Source: JBBRHQ01 sp963840235 (GTDB lineage: Bacteria; Actinomycetota; Thermoleophilia; Solirubrobacterales; 70-9). From it: 64,000 bases of DNA. A program made the position numbers and the translations under genes. The notes under the pieces were generated by a model that was given only the letters and a program-made list of their open reading frames with translations, was not told where the DNA came from and did no database searches. The DNA is taken from the NCBI GenBank assembly GCA_963840235.1, contig CAWIYC010000009.1:62001-126000 (forward strand), in the 5' to 3' direction. Below, in pieces: positions 24,470 through 33,173 of the stretch (position 1 is its first letter; the number at the start of each line of letters is the position of its first letter).

Positions 24470-25100
24470 AGGCAAGACCGGGATCGTCATCGCCGACGAC
24501 CACCCGGTGGTCCGCAGCGCCCTGCGGGCCCTGCTCGACGCCGAGGCGGGACTGGAGGTCCGGGCCGAGGCCGGCGATCTCGATCAGGCGATCGACCTCG
24601 TCACCGAGCTTCAACCGTCGGTCCTGGTTCTCGACCTCTCGATGGCCTCCGAGAGCAGCCTCGACGCGATCCCGAAGATCCTGGAGGAATCGCCTCAGAC
24701 CAGGATCGTCGTCGTCACCATGCACGACGACCCGGCAACCGCTCGCGCCGCCCTGGCTTCCGGGGCAACCGGATACGTGCTGAAGGCGTCGGCCGCCTCG
24801 GAGCTGGTCGAGGCGGTGCGCGACGCCGCGGAGGGGCGCGAGCACGTCGGGGCGAAGATCCGCTCCAAGCTCAGCCGCCCCTTGGCGAAGCGCCGCCCGG
24901 GCGACGAGCTGACCGAGCGCGAGAGAGAGGTGCTGGGGCTGATCGCGCTGGGCCACACCAACAACGAGATCGCCTCCAGCCTCGGGCTCAGCGTCCGCAC
25001 GGTCGAGTCGCACCGGGTGCACGTGCAGCAGAAGCTCGGGATACAGACCCGGGCCGAGCTCGTCCGCTACGCCCTCGACCACGGCTTGATGAACGCCTGA
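24459..25100 (+). CDS. NarL/LuxR-type response regulator paired with the GAF kinase
   Basis: A 213-residue regulator. Receiver domain: acidic pocket IVIADDHPVV, phosphoacceptor Asp59 in VLVLDLSMAS, the Thr in VVVTMHD and Lys in YVLKASA. The C-terminal HTH is LTEREREVLGLIALGHTNNE followed by IASSLGLSVRTVESHR. ATG 24459 overlaps the restored kinase stop by 11 bases, which is the usual arrangement for a cognate pair. As given, the upstream frame is continuous with it, which would fuse kinase and regulator into one 764-residue chain; the homopolymer explanation is favoured. Confidence 0.9.
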   Translation: MNPEGKTGIVIADDHPVVRSALRALLDAEAGLEVRAEAGDLDQAIDLVTELQPSVLVLDLSMASESSLDAIPKILEESPQTRIVVVTMHDDPATARAALASGATGYVLKASAASELVEAVRDAAEGREHVGAKIRSKLSRPLAKRRPGDELTEREREVLGLIALGHTNNEIASSLGLSVRTVESHRVHVQQKLGIQTRAELVRYALDHGLMNA

Positions 25101-25114
25101 CTTCCGCCAGGCCC

Positions 25115-25786
25115 TCAGCCCGGATCGGCGGGCTCGGGCTCGATCAGCCGGTTCTCGAGGGCGAAGCGGACAAGGTCGGGTCGGCCCTCGAGTCCGAGCC
25201 GCTTCTGCAGGCGGCTGCGGTTGACCTCGACCGCACGCACGCTGAGGTGAAGGCGCTCCCCGATCTCACGGTTGGTGTGCCCCAGAGCCAGCAGCGCGAC
25301 CAGTGTCCGCTCCCGCTTGCTCAGTCCTTCGACCGAGTCCGCCTGTCCCATGGCCAGGGCCGCGCCCAGCTCGGGGTGGATGTAGGCGCCGCCGGCGGCG
25401 ACCGTGCGGATCGCCTCGACCAACTGGCGTTCGGCTGCTTGCTTCAGCACGTAACCCCCGGCCCCTGCCCTCAGCATCTCCCGGGCGGTGATCGGGTCGT
25501 TGTCCATCGTCAGCACGACGATCCCCGTGCCCGGACTGCTCTCGAGGTACTCGGGGATGTCGGCCGAGGGCGATGCACCGGGCATCCTCAGATCGAGGAC
25601 GAGCACCTTCGGGCGCCGCAGCCTGACGGTGCGGGCGGTGCTGCGACGGTCCTCGGTCTCAGCGATGACGTCGAGGTCGGGCTCGGCGTCGAGCAGAACC
25701 CGCAGGCCGCTGCGAACGACGGCGTGATCATCAGCGAGGACGACCGTTATCGAGTGGTCGCCGTCGCTCTTCACCTCAGCCCTCAT
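25115..25786 (-). CDS. NarL/LuxR-type response regulator, convergent to the kinase operon
   Basis: A 223-residue regulator with receiver (VVLADDHAVVRSGLRVLL, Asp65 in VLVLDLRMPG, YVLKQAA) and LuxR HTH (LSKRERTLVALLALGHTNRE, then IGERLHLSVRAVEVNRSRL). It ends 14 bases from the other regulator, convergently. No kinase is beside it on the minus strand; it may be phosphorylated by the GAF kinase or be an orphan. It overlaps the downstream start of the universal stress gene: its ATG at 25786 lies 10 bases inside the USP gene stop (25776), so USP and this regulator are one transcript, USP first. Confidence 0.9.
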   Translation of the reverse strand: MRAEVKSDGDHSITVVLADDHAVVRSGLRVLLDAEPDLDVIAETEDRRSTARTVRLRRPKVLVLDLRMPGASPSADIPEYLESSPGTGIVVLTMDNDPITAREMLRAGAGGYVLKQAAERQLVEAIRTVAAGGAYIHPELGAALAMGQADSVEGLSKRERTLVALLALGHTNREIGERLHLSVRAVEVNRSRLQKRLGLEGRPDLVRFALENRLIEPEPADPG

Positions 25787-26642
25787 CCTCTGGCTCTGCG
25801 CTCCGCGGCACCACGATCACCGGGCAGGGCGAAGTGCGGATCAGCTCGGCCGAGACGCCGCCGAGCAGGGTGCGGGCGATCGGCCCGTAACCCCGTGATC
25901 CGATCACGATCAGGTCCAGTTCTACGCCGACCGAGGCGAGGACCGCCGCCGCTTGGCCCTCCTCGAGGACCGTGTCGAACTCGACCCTTCCGGAGATAAG
26001 TTCGCCGGCCTCCTTCAGGTCGGCCTCGCAGTCCTTGCGGAGAACCCCTGGGTAGCCGCCGAACATCGCGCTCGGCCCTTCGTTGGAGAGCGCCCCGATC
26101 ACCGTGAGGTGGCCCCCCAGGGATGCGGTGAGATCGGCGCCGATCTCGAGTGCGGCCCTGGCCTCTCGGCGGCCGTCGTAGCCGACGCCGACCGAGGCCA
26201 TCGCGGCGTGCTCGTGCCCTGCGTAGCCGCGCGGTGCCACGGCGACGGCACACGGCGCCCCGGAGAGCAGCCTCTCCCCGACACTGCCGGGAAGCACCCG
26301 GCCGATCGTCCCCCGGTGGGTCGAGCCGACGACAATCAGGTCGGCTCCCTCGGCCTCCGCGAAGTTGGTCATCGCGCCCGCCGCGGAGGAGTCCGAAACG
26401 CCGCGGGTGGACACCTTGATATCGGGAGCGATCCCGGCTATCTCCTTGCCGGCCTTCTCGAACAGCGGCTCGCAGGCCTCGCGCAGGGCGGCCTGGCGCT
26501 TCAGGGGAGGGACGCCGTCGAAGGGGAAGACGGCCAGGACCTCGATCGCGGCGCCGGTCCCGGCTGCCAGTGCCCCCGCGAGGGCTATGGCGTCCTCCGA
26601 CTCCTGAGCGCCGTTGTAGCCAACCAGGATCCGCTTCAGCAC
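25776..26642 (-). CDS. Universal stress protein, two tandem UspA domains
   Basis: A 288-residue protein with two UspA domains (about 1-145 and 146-285). Each ends with the ATP-binding pattern G-2x-G-9x-G(S/T): GSTHRGTIGRVLPGSVGERL and GSRGYGPIARTLLGGVSAEL, followed by CAVAVAPR and CPVIVVPR. Tandem ATP-binding USPs occur in the DosR (hypoxia) regulons of actinobacteria. It leads a two-gene minus-strand transcript with the LuxR regulator. The start is ATG 26642 with a 303-base region upstream shared with the divergent carbamate kinase. Confidence 0.92.
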   Translation of the reverse strand: MLKRILVGYNGAQESEDAIALAGALAAGTGAAIEVLAVFPFDGVPPLKRQAALREACEPLFEKAGKEIAGIAPDIKVSTRGVSDSSAAGAMTNFAEAEGADLIVVGSTHRGTIGRVLPGSVGERLLSGAPCAVAVAPRGYAGHEHAAMASVGVGYDGRREARAALEIGADLTASLGGHLTVIGALSNEGPSAMFGGYPGVLRKDCEADLKEAGELISGRVEFDTVLEEGQAAAVLASVGVELDLIVIGSRGYGPIARTLLGGVSAELIRTSPCPVIVVPRSAEPEDEG

Positions 26643-26945
26643 CAGGTCACCCTTTCATCTGATTGCCATGGCCTGACCCAATTGAAGCTAGGTCCGGGCG
26701 GCGGCGTCGGCATCCGTTTGCCGCCACATCATGCCGGTGGTGAATCCTCGACCGCCAGCCTGGAGCGCTGGGTATGACGAACCGCCCGCCGAGATCACGG
26801 ATACTGCCGGCGACCTAGCGATGCGAGATCTCATCAGGGCTTCCGTTCGATCAGGAGACGGCCGACGCCGCCAATTCAAGGGCGTGCGGCCAAGCGAGCC
26901 TTCCCAAGGGCGTACGGCCGAGCGAGCCTTCCGGATGAAGCGCGC
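26643..26945. other. Intergenic region between USP and carbamate kinase
   Basis: About 300 bases between divergent genes, expected to carry promoters for both. A 72-codon frame crosses it but has no recognisable protein character. The only clear structure is the 28-base-period direct repeat at 26878-26932, close to the carbamate kinase start. The segment AGGTCACCCTTTCATCTGATTGCCATGG just upstream of USP is AT-richer than its surroundings. Confidence 0.5.
26878..26932 (+). repeat. Two-copy tandem repeat, 27-base unit at 28-base spacing, upstream of carbamate kinase
   Basis: Copy 1 at 26878-26904 and copy 2 at 26906-26932 agree at 25 of 27 positions (AAGGGCGT then G/A then CGGCC then A/G then AGCGAGCCTTCC). 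The second copy ends 13 bases before the carbamate kinase ATG. The 28-base spacing puts the copies on nearly opposite faces of the helix less than a full-turn multiple. Could be a protein-binding site pair in the promoter or a simple slippage duplication. Confidence 0.6.
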
Positions 26946-27860
26946 ATGAGAGTCCTTCTCGCGCTTGGCGGCAACGCGCTGCTTCGCCGCAGCGAGCCGG
27001 CCGACGCCGATACCCAGCGGCGAAACGTGGAGGCCGCCGCCAAGGCCGTGGCCGGGATCGCCGGCAGGCATGAGGTCCTGATCACGCACGGCAACGGGCC
27101 CCAGGTGGGCCTGCTGGCCCTCCAGAGCGAGAGCTACGACGCGGTTTCCCCATACCCGCTCGACGTCCTCGGCGCCGAGAGCGAGGGAATGATCGGCTAC
27201 ATGCTGGAGACCGCCTTGCGAAACGCGCTGCCCGGGCGCGAGGTGGTGACGGTCCTCACCCAGGTCGTCGTCGACCCCGGCGATCCAGCCTTCCGCCAGC
27301 CCAGCAAGCCGGTCGGACCCGTCTATCCGGCCCCCGAGGCGGAGCGCCTCGCGCGGGAACGTGGATGGACGATGGGGCGCGACGGGGACGGCATGCGGCG
27401 ACTGGTGCCCTCGCCGGAGCCCGAGGCCCTGGTCGAGATCGAGAGCCTCCGGCTCCTGGTCGAGGCCGGGGCACTGCTGATCTGCGCCGGGGGTGGCGGC
27501 ATCCCCGTCGCGACCGACGAGACGGCAGCGTTCCGGGGGGTCGAGGCGGTGGTCGACAAGGACCTAACGGCGGCGCTGCTTGCCCGCCGCCTCGGCGCCG
27601 AGGTGCTGGCGATGCTGACCGACGTCGATTCGGTACGGCTCGGCTACGGCACCGGCTCCGAGCAACCGGTCAGCCGGACGACTCCGGAGCTGCTGCGCTC
27701 CCACGATTTCGAGCCCGGGTCGATCGGGCCCAAGGTCGAGGCGGCCTGCCGCTTCGTCGAGGCGGGCGGGCGGCGGGCGGCGATCGGGGATTTGGCGGAG
27801 GCCGGCGTCGTCGTCGACGGGGACGCCGGGACCCAGGTGGTCGCGAGCCTCGACGGGTAG
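26946..27860 (+). CDS. arcC: Carbamate kinase
   Basis: A 304-residue amino-acid-kinase-fold enzyme interconverting carbamoyl phosphate plus ADP and carbamate plus ATP. Motifs: VLLALGGNALLRR at the start, LITHGNGPQVGLLALQSES, ICAGGGGIPV, VVDKDLTAALLARRLGAEVL and FEPGSIGPKVEAACRFVE. Length is typical. Neither arginine deiminase nor ornithine carbamoyltransferase is nearby, so its source of carbamoyl phosphate (arginine, purine or agmatine breakdown) is open. ATG 26946 lies 13 bases after the tandem repeat. Confidence 0.95.
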   Translation: MRVLLALGGNALLRRSEPADADTQRRNVEAAAKAVAGIAGRHEVLITHGNGPQVGLLALQSESYDAVSPYPLDVLGAESEGMIGYMLETALRNALPGREVVTVLTQVVVDPGDPAFRQPSKPVGPVYPAPEAERLARERGWTMGRDGDGMRRLVPSPEPEALVEIESLRLLVEAGALLICAGGGGIPVATDETAAFRGVEAVVDKDLTAALLARRLGAEVLAMLTDVDSVRLGYGTGSEQPVSRTTPELLRSHDFEPGSIGPKVEAACRFVEAGGRRAAIGDLAEAGVVVDGDAGTQVVASLDG

Positions 27861-28055
27861 GTCCCGGCCCGCCCTCTCGCAGGCTCCTCGGCGAGTTCGG
27901 AGCGGCTGCAAGAGCTCGTCGCCACTGCGGCGGGGGAAAACCCCTGCCAACGATGTGGGCTTGCCCGGATACCCCGGGCCGGATGCGCAAATAACGTCGT
28001 CATTCACCCGATGAGCAAGCGTCGGCAATTGCCGATGCGCGAAAGGACTCGCACG

Positions 28056-28607
28056 ATGAAACGACTGCTGCCGAGTGAACCCGAGATCAGCAGGGCCGGG
28101 AGATGGCTTCTCGCCCCTGCAGCGATCCTCGCCGGCGGGCTCATCGCCCTGGGCTGTGGAAGCGACGGCGGAACGACCACGGTCGTCGAGACCACCCCCG
28201 GCTCCGGTACCGCGCAGTCGGGGTCCGGAGAGGGAGCGTCCGAGGAGGCAGCAGCGGCCGCGAAGGCGATCACGATCGACATGGGCGAGTACTACTACCG
28301 TCCCAAGGACGCGACGGCGAACGCCGGCCAGGTGACGATCTCGGCCAAGAACGTCGGCAAGCTCCCGCACGAGCTCGTCCTCGCCCGCACGAACGTGGCC
28401 CCATCAGCACTGCCCACGCTTCCCGATGGCTCGGTCGACGAGGAACAGCTGGAGAAGGCGGGCAAGGCCCCTGGTGAGATCCCCGAGACTGCCGCCGGCA
28501 AGACCAAGGTGGGGACGATCAAGCTGCCCGCCGGGAGGTACGTCATGTACTGCAACATTCCCGGTCACTACGCGGCGGGGATGTACGGGACCCTCGTCAC
28601 CGAGTAG
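28056..28607 (+). CDS. Cupredoxin-like copper-binding lipoprotein
   Basis: A 183-residue exported protein. A signal segment (about 14-33) ends in ALGC with Cys34 a likely lipid anchor, followed by a Gly/Ser/Thr/Glu linker to about 75. The C-terminal 110 residues are a plastocyanin-type fold with copper ligands His in LPHELVLA and Cys, His and Met in MYCNIPGHYAAGM. Probably a blue-copper electron carrier on the outer membrane face. The frame is open from 28011; ATG 28056 is preferred because AAAGGA lies 8 bases upstream. No oxidase or nitrite reductase gene adjoins it. Confidence 0.88.
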   Translation: MKRLLPSEPEISRAGRWLLAPAAILAGGLIALGCGSDGGTTTVVETTPGSGTAQSGSGEGASEEAAAAAKAITIDMGEYYYRPKDATANAGQVTISAKNVGKLPHELVLARTNVAPSALPTLPDGSVDEEQLEKAGKAPGEIPETAAGKTKVGTIKLPAGRYVMYCNIPGHYAAGMYGTLVTE

Positions 28608-28664
28608 CCGTGGAGCCGCCGATCGGGTGGCTCGAGCGGGAGGCTCGTCCGCTACGGTGGGCCG

Positions 28665-29207
28665 GTGGCCGTTCGCCCGTTCGATCCGACCGCGAAGCGG
28701 GGACCGCTGCTCAACCTGCTCGAGCGCGCCTTCAGGACGTCTCCGGGCACCTGGGCGGCGATCAACATCGGACAGAGGGTCGATCCACACCTGATGCGGG
28801 CCACGGGTGGCCGCATCCGGCTCACGGTCACCGCGCCGACGATCCTCCTCACCCACATCGGCGCCAAGAGCGGTAGGCGACGCACCACGCCGCTGCTCTA
28901 CTTCACCGACGGCGACGACGCAGTCCTGATCGCCTCCAAGGGGGGCGCCGCGTCGCACCCGGCCTGGTACCACAACGTCAGGGCAAACCCCGAGGTCGAG
29001 GCCTCGACCGACGGCCGCCCGGAGCGGTACATCGCGCGGGAGGCCGACGGCGAGGAGCGAGAGCGCCTCTGGGGGTTGGCGACGACGCTCTACGGGGGCT
29101 TCGACAGCTACCAGGAAAGAGCCCGCGCCCACCGCACGATCCCTGTGATCGTCCTCAGCCCCCCCGGGACAGCCCGGCGCCGCGATGAACCTTTTGCCGG
29201 CGCCTGA
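28665..29207 (+). CDS. DUF385 deazaflavin (F420)-dependent nitroreductase-family protein
   Basis: A 180-residue protein of the Ddn/DUF385 split-barrel family. The signature is LLTHIGAKSGRRRTTPLLYF, followed by LIASKGGAASHPAWYHNVRA and NPEVEA, which bind the deazaflavin phosphate. Family members reduce quinones, nitroaromatics or unsaturated compounds with F420H2. The GTG at 28665 fits; an N-terminal helix of about 35 residues precedes the barrel, possibly membrane-associated as in Ddn. F420 use would agree with an actinobacterial host. Confidence 0.9.
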   Translation: MAVRPFDPTAKRGPLLNLLERAFRTSPGTWAAINIGQRVDPHLMRATGGRIRLTVTAPTILLTHIGAKSGRRRTTPLLYFTDGDDAVLIASKGGAASHPAWYHNVRANPEVEASTDGRPERYIAREADGEERERLWGLATTLYGGFDSYQERARAHRTIPVIVLSPPGTARRRDEPFAGA

Positions 29208-29287
29208 GCGGTTTTGGTACCCATGGGTGTAGAAGCCGTTCAGGCACGGCGGACATCAACTACGCTGCGGCCGGTAATCCGGCCTCG

Positions 29288-30503
29288 GTGGACCGCGAGC
29301 GGTCCCGCCAGAAAGGGGGGACGACCCTGCTTCTCGGGCAAGAGATAGCCGAGCAACGAAACGACTTGCCCTCGATCGCGGACGGCCTTCGGGTCGTCTA
29401 TTTCGCCCGAACCGAGGACAACAAGGTCGTAAGTGGCGCCGCCAAGCAAATCCGCGAGTACGCCGACGCGGTTGAGCGGCAACGGCGGATCGGCCGTGTT
29501 CCACGCGTCTCTCGAAGAGCTCGACGAGGTCCTTCGACATCGCCCATCTCTCCAACCTGGACTGGTCGGTCGAGACCGCCTACCAGATGCGCCTGGCACA
29601 GCGATGCGCCCGGCGGATGGTGATCTCCCCGATCCACCATCGCCGTTGCTGGGTGAACAGCCTTCCGGCCTCGGACCGCGGAGGCCTCGCACGGCTCGCC
29701 GCCTCGGTGACCAGCCAGGACGGCTTCGAACGGCTGAGGAACCTCTATCTGGCGAGGAGCAATCCCAGGCTGGGCCCCGAGGCGATCCGGCAGCTGTTCC
29801 GGGGCGTCTCACGCCGCCAGGGGGAGATTCTCGAGGCCAGTGCGACGCCTGGCTCCTGGGCGGGCACGGGGAGCAGGACTCGCTCGACCAGGACATCGGA
29901 ACTCGGCTCGCCCGGCCTACCTTCGTGATCCCGAATGTTGCCAAAGTGGTCGGACCGCCCCCCGAGCGTCGGGGACCTTCCGGCGGATTTCGTCCTCAGC
30001 GTCGGCAGGATCGAGGCCAGGAAGGGCCAGCTGACCGTGGCCCGGGTGCTGGAGAGGATCGGCGTTCCCGGGAATCTTCGTCGGCGTCCCCGAATTCCCG
30101 CCACCAGACCTACGTTCGGGCCTTCGAGGAGTTCGTCGAGGGGAGCCGTCACCAACGCTGGATCCCGAACCTCGCCTCACGAGGAGATTCTGCCTCTCTA
30201 CGGTGCGGCCAACGTCCATGTGCTCGCCAGCTGGTTCGAGGTCGCCCCGCCGTCGACCTCGAGGCTGCCGCCGCCGGCTGCAGAGTCGTCACGACCACCC
30301 ACGGGCACACCTCCGAGTACCTGGGGGACTGGGCCGTGTACTGGTCACCGGACACCGGCGAGCGCGGCCTGCATCGAGGCGATCGAGACCGGCCTCGAAC
30401 TGGGCCCGACCGCGAGCAGGGACTGCAGCTTCCGCCGGCTGCTCTCCCGGGACCTGATGGCCCAGGCCCTTCTCGGAAGCCTACGCGCTCTCTGCTCGGC
30501 TGA
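29288..30503 (+). pseudogene. GT4-type glycosyltransferase broken by many frameshifts
   Basis: No single frame is intact, yet pieces from all three plus-strand frames join into one GT4 (glycos_transf_1) protein: DGLRVVYFARTEDNKVVSG then AAKQIREYADAVE, VFHASLEELDEVL, FDIAHLSNLDWSVETAYQMR, CDAWLLGGHGEQDSLDQDIG, RPTFVIPNVAKV, DFVLSVGRIEARKGQLTVAR, QTYVRAFEEFVEGSRHQRW, EILPLYGAANVHVLASWFE, and VDLEAAAAGCRVVTTTHGHT. At least seven frame changes occur in 1.2 kb, with no clear in-frame stop or missing block. This would transfer a sugar to a lipid-linked oligosaccharide. It converges on the polymerase gene. Boundaries are approximate. Either a recent pseudogene or a locally poor sequence. Confidence 0.7.
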
Positions 30504-31513
30504 GATCCGTCCTCGCGGGCGCCCAGGAACCTGCCGCCGATCACGGCAAGGGTGATCATGACCACCAGCGCGATGCCCCCCCAGAGGGTGTTGAAGGAGT
30601 CAGCCCAGATGGCGGCGCCTGCCGGCGGCACGAGGGCGACGGAGACGAGCCACCCAAACACCCCGCCAACGCCCGCGAGCAGCTCGCCGAGCAGACACAG
30701 CAGGAGCGCGAAGACGGCGAACCCCGCGAACACCCCGATCAGGCCCCAGTTCATCGTCAGCTCGCCGGGGAGGGACGTTGTCTGTCCGACATTCGAGAGC
30801 TTGAACTCCCAGGGGTTTATCCCGTTGCTGAAGGTGTCCATCGCGCTCCGCGGCTTGCCGGCCCAAAGCCTCCTTGGGACGGCTATGCCGAGGAACACAC
30901 CGGGTGTCAGTAGCGGGTCGGTGCCGAACCGGGGCACGTACTGGGTCCGGACCAGGACGAAGCCGTCCAGGACCGCCGCCTCCGTCCAGCCGAGGCCAGG
31001 CTCCAGCGCCTTGGCCACGGTGCCGTCGGCCTCGGTCGCCGGCGCAGCTTCCCTGAGATAGGGGTCGGATCGATCACCACGGGTCGCCTGCCGCATGCCG
31101 ATCGCGAGGATGAAGAGGCAGACCAGAACGATGGCCACGGTTCGTAACCGGATCGGTCTCACACGCAGGTGGACGAGCAGGACGATCGGGACGATGAACC
31201 CCGAGATCGCGGCTGTGCGGGCGCCACTGATCACAAGCGGAATCAGGGCGGCGGCACCGAAGGCCAGCAGGAGAGCCCGTTGACGACGGTCCGCGGGCCA
31301 GCCGACGACCGCGAAGTAGACGAGCCAGGCGCCTACACCTGCGTAGAGAAGCGCAAGCTGGTAGCCGCTGCCGGCGAAGGCGACCTGGCGGTTCTTCGAC
31401 AACTCCTCGACGCCTTTGGACGCCAGCAGATATGCCGCCACCGCCAGCGAGATCGCCAGGAAGGCTGCCTGAATCCAGCTCGCCGCAGCGCGGGGACGGA
31501 AGCGAGACCCCCC
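30481..31513 (-). CDS. O-antigen/exopolysaccharide polymerase-like membrane protein (C-terminal half of the next entry?)
   Basis: An open minus-strand frame with about nine hydrophobic helices, e.g. AAFLAISLAVAAYLLASKG, IPLVISGARTAAISGFIVPI, LGIAVPRRLWAGKPRSAMD, GELTMNWGLIGVFAGFAVFA. The loop with FSNGINPWEFKLSNVG and the SLPGELTMNWG stretch match the oligosaccharide repeat-unit polymerase (Wzy) type. The frame is continuous with the upstream propeller protein once one base is removed from the C-run at 31508-31513. The given frame runs past the probable end (near 30481) into the convergent glycosyltransferase, so the 3' end is uncertain. Boundaries are approximate. Confidence 0.65.
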
Positions 31514-33059
31514 GCAGCCGTCCCAGCAGGCCGCCTCCCAAACCGACGGGGAGCAGGCGGCCGGCCAGGCACATGATCGCCGTCGCACCGGTAACGATCA
31601 ACAGAGCGTCGACCACCGCGTCGACGCCGCCGCGATCCAGCGTGAGCAGATCGTTCGGGGGAAGGCCGTAGACGCCCAGCTGGGCCAGGTATGCGCCGCG
31701 GATGGCAAAGCCCGCCAGCAGCCCGAGCGCGATCGCAAACGGCAGGAGTCGGATCCCCCTCCTCCGCCCAAGCAGGAGAAGAACTCCTGCGGCAATCGTC
31801 AGCAGCAGCGTCAACGCGGCGAGCCAGATCGCCACCTTGCCGTCGCGGGGCAGGGTGGCCTGGGGGGTGGAAACGGAGGCGATGCTCGCCGGGGTGAGGG
31901 TCGGCTCGAAGGCGAGGAGATCCTGGTTCAGGGCAACCTCGGGACCCTCGAGCCCCACCCTGGCGACGTGGAGCTGACGCCCGTCGGGGTAGTCCCAGTA
32001 GGCGACGTATGCCCGTCCCCCGTCGGACGAGATCGCCACATCACCTTCCTGGCCCTGATCGACCGCTATGTCACCCAGGCGCACTCCACCCTGAAGCAGA
32101 GCGAGGGAGAGAACGCGATACCTGGGGTTGCGGGAGAGGACCACGGCGCGTCCCGTGGGCGCCCCCGCGGCGGCGGTGAAGTTCCCTATTCCCGCCGTTA
32201 TGGCCGCTACTCCGGCCGCGCTCCCGGGCTCGTACGGGCGGGCCGCGAGCACCACCTGATCTTTCTCGTCGACGTAGGAGACGAGAGGCTGACCCCCGGC
32301 AGTGGTCAGGCTGAACCCCCGCAGCGGCTCAGAGGCGTGCACTGACTCACCGATCGCCGGGGCGTTTCCCGGGCGGGCGTTGCCCGTCCTGCCCAGTACC
32401 ACGCTCCCGTCCCGAAGCCCCGCGAAAACGATGCCGCGCCGAGCGCTGGCCGTGATCTGTGGTTGGTCGGCGGATATCCCGATTCCCTCGGTGTGCCACC
32501 TACCCGAGCTTCCGCGCAGGGCCAGACGGAGGCCGTCGCCCTCCGTCTCGTAGATAACCGCGGTGTCCCCCCGCCCCGTGATCGCGATCGCCGGACGACC
32601 GAGACCCCGCCGGTCGACGACCTGGCGTCGGAAGGCCGGCGCTCCCCCGTCGGCCCTCCGCACCTGGTCGGCGACGACAAGGCCACCTGGGCCCGTGTAG
32701 GCGATGTGGGCGAGGCGATCCCGGTCGACGGCGACGCTTCCCGGGCCGCCCACCGGATCGAGCACCAGCGGCCGGCTCCATCGGCCGGGGGTCGATTCCT
32801 GGGCGACGCGAATGCCCGGCCGGGCGACCTCGGTCCAGGCGACCGTCGCAAGGCCGCTGCCGTCGACCGCGATTGAGGGCGGGACGAGATCCCCCCGGTC
32901 CTGACCCGACGCTATTGCCAGGCTTGCGGCTGCGGCCGCGAGAGCGGCCAGTGCCAGGATCGCAATTGCCACCCAACGACGGCGCCCGCGCGAGAACGGA
33001 GGGGTTTGGCCTGAGCCCCTCTCGTCATGTGAAGCATTGCTGGAGGTGCTCAGCTTCAT
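31508..33059 (-). CDS. Membrane-anchored beta-propeller protein leading into polymerase helices
   Basis: Starts at ATG 33059 with a cytoplasmic tail, one transmembrane helix (about 30-50) and an extracytoplasmic repeat domain (about 55-405) with blade-like strings such as PPSIAVDGSGLATVAWTEVA, GSVAVDRDRLAHIAYTGPGG and GDVAISSDGGRAYVAYWDYP. From about residue 410 come hydrophobic helices (IWLAALTLLLTIAAGVLLLL, FAIALGLLAGFAIRGAYLAQ). After LGGGLLGRL the frame loses membrane character until 31074; the next frame resumes it, so the true product is probably a propeller plus Wzy fusion of about 860 residues. Alternatively two genes meet near residue 405. One TM helix before a propeller is typical of surface sensors or ligand binders. 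Confidence 0.6.
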
Positions 33060-33173
33060 GTCTCTTACCTATCCGGCGGGTGACGCGCACGACCGGGCGC
33101 GAAACCGGATTCGCCAACAGCCCTGCACGCCGGGGGGTACCTGCGGGCTGGCCATACTACATTCACTGCCCCG

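Noticed and set aside
26731..26949. 72-codon plus-strand frame across the USP-arcC gap
   Set aside because: No protein character, no ribosome site, and it covers the tandem repeat and likely promoters.
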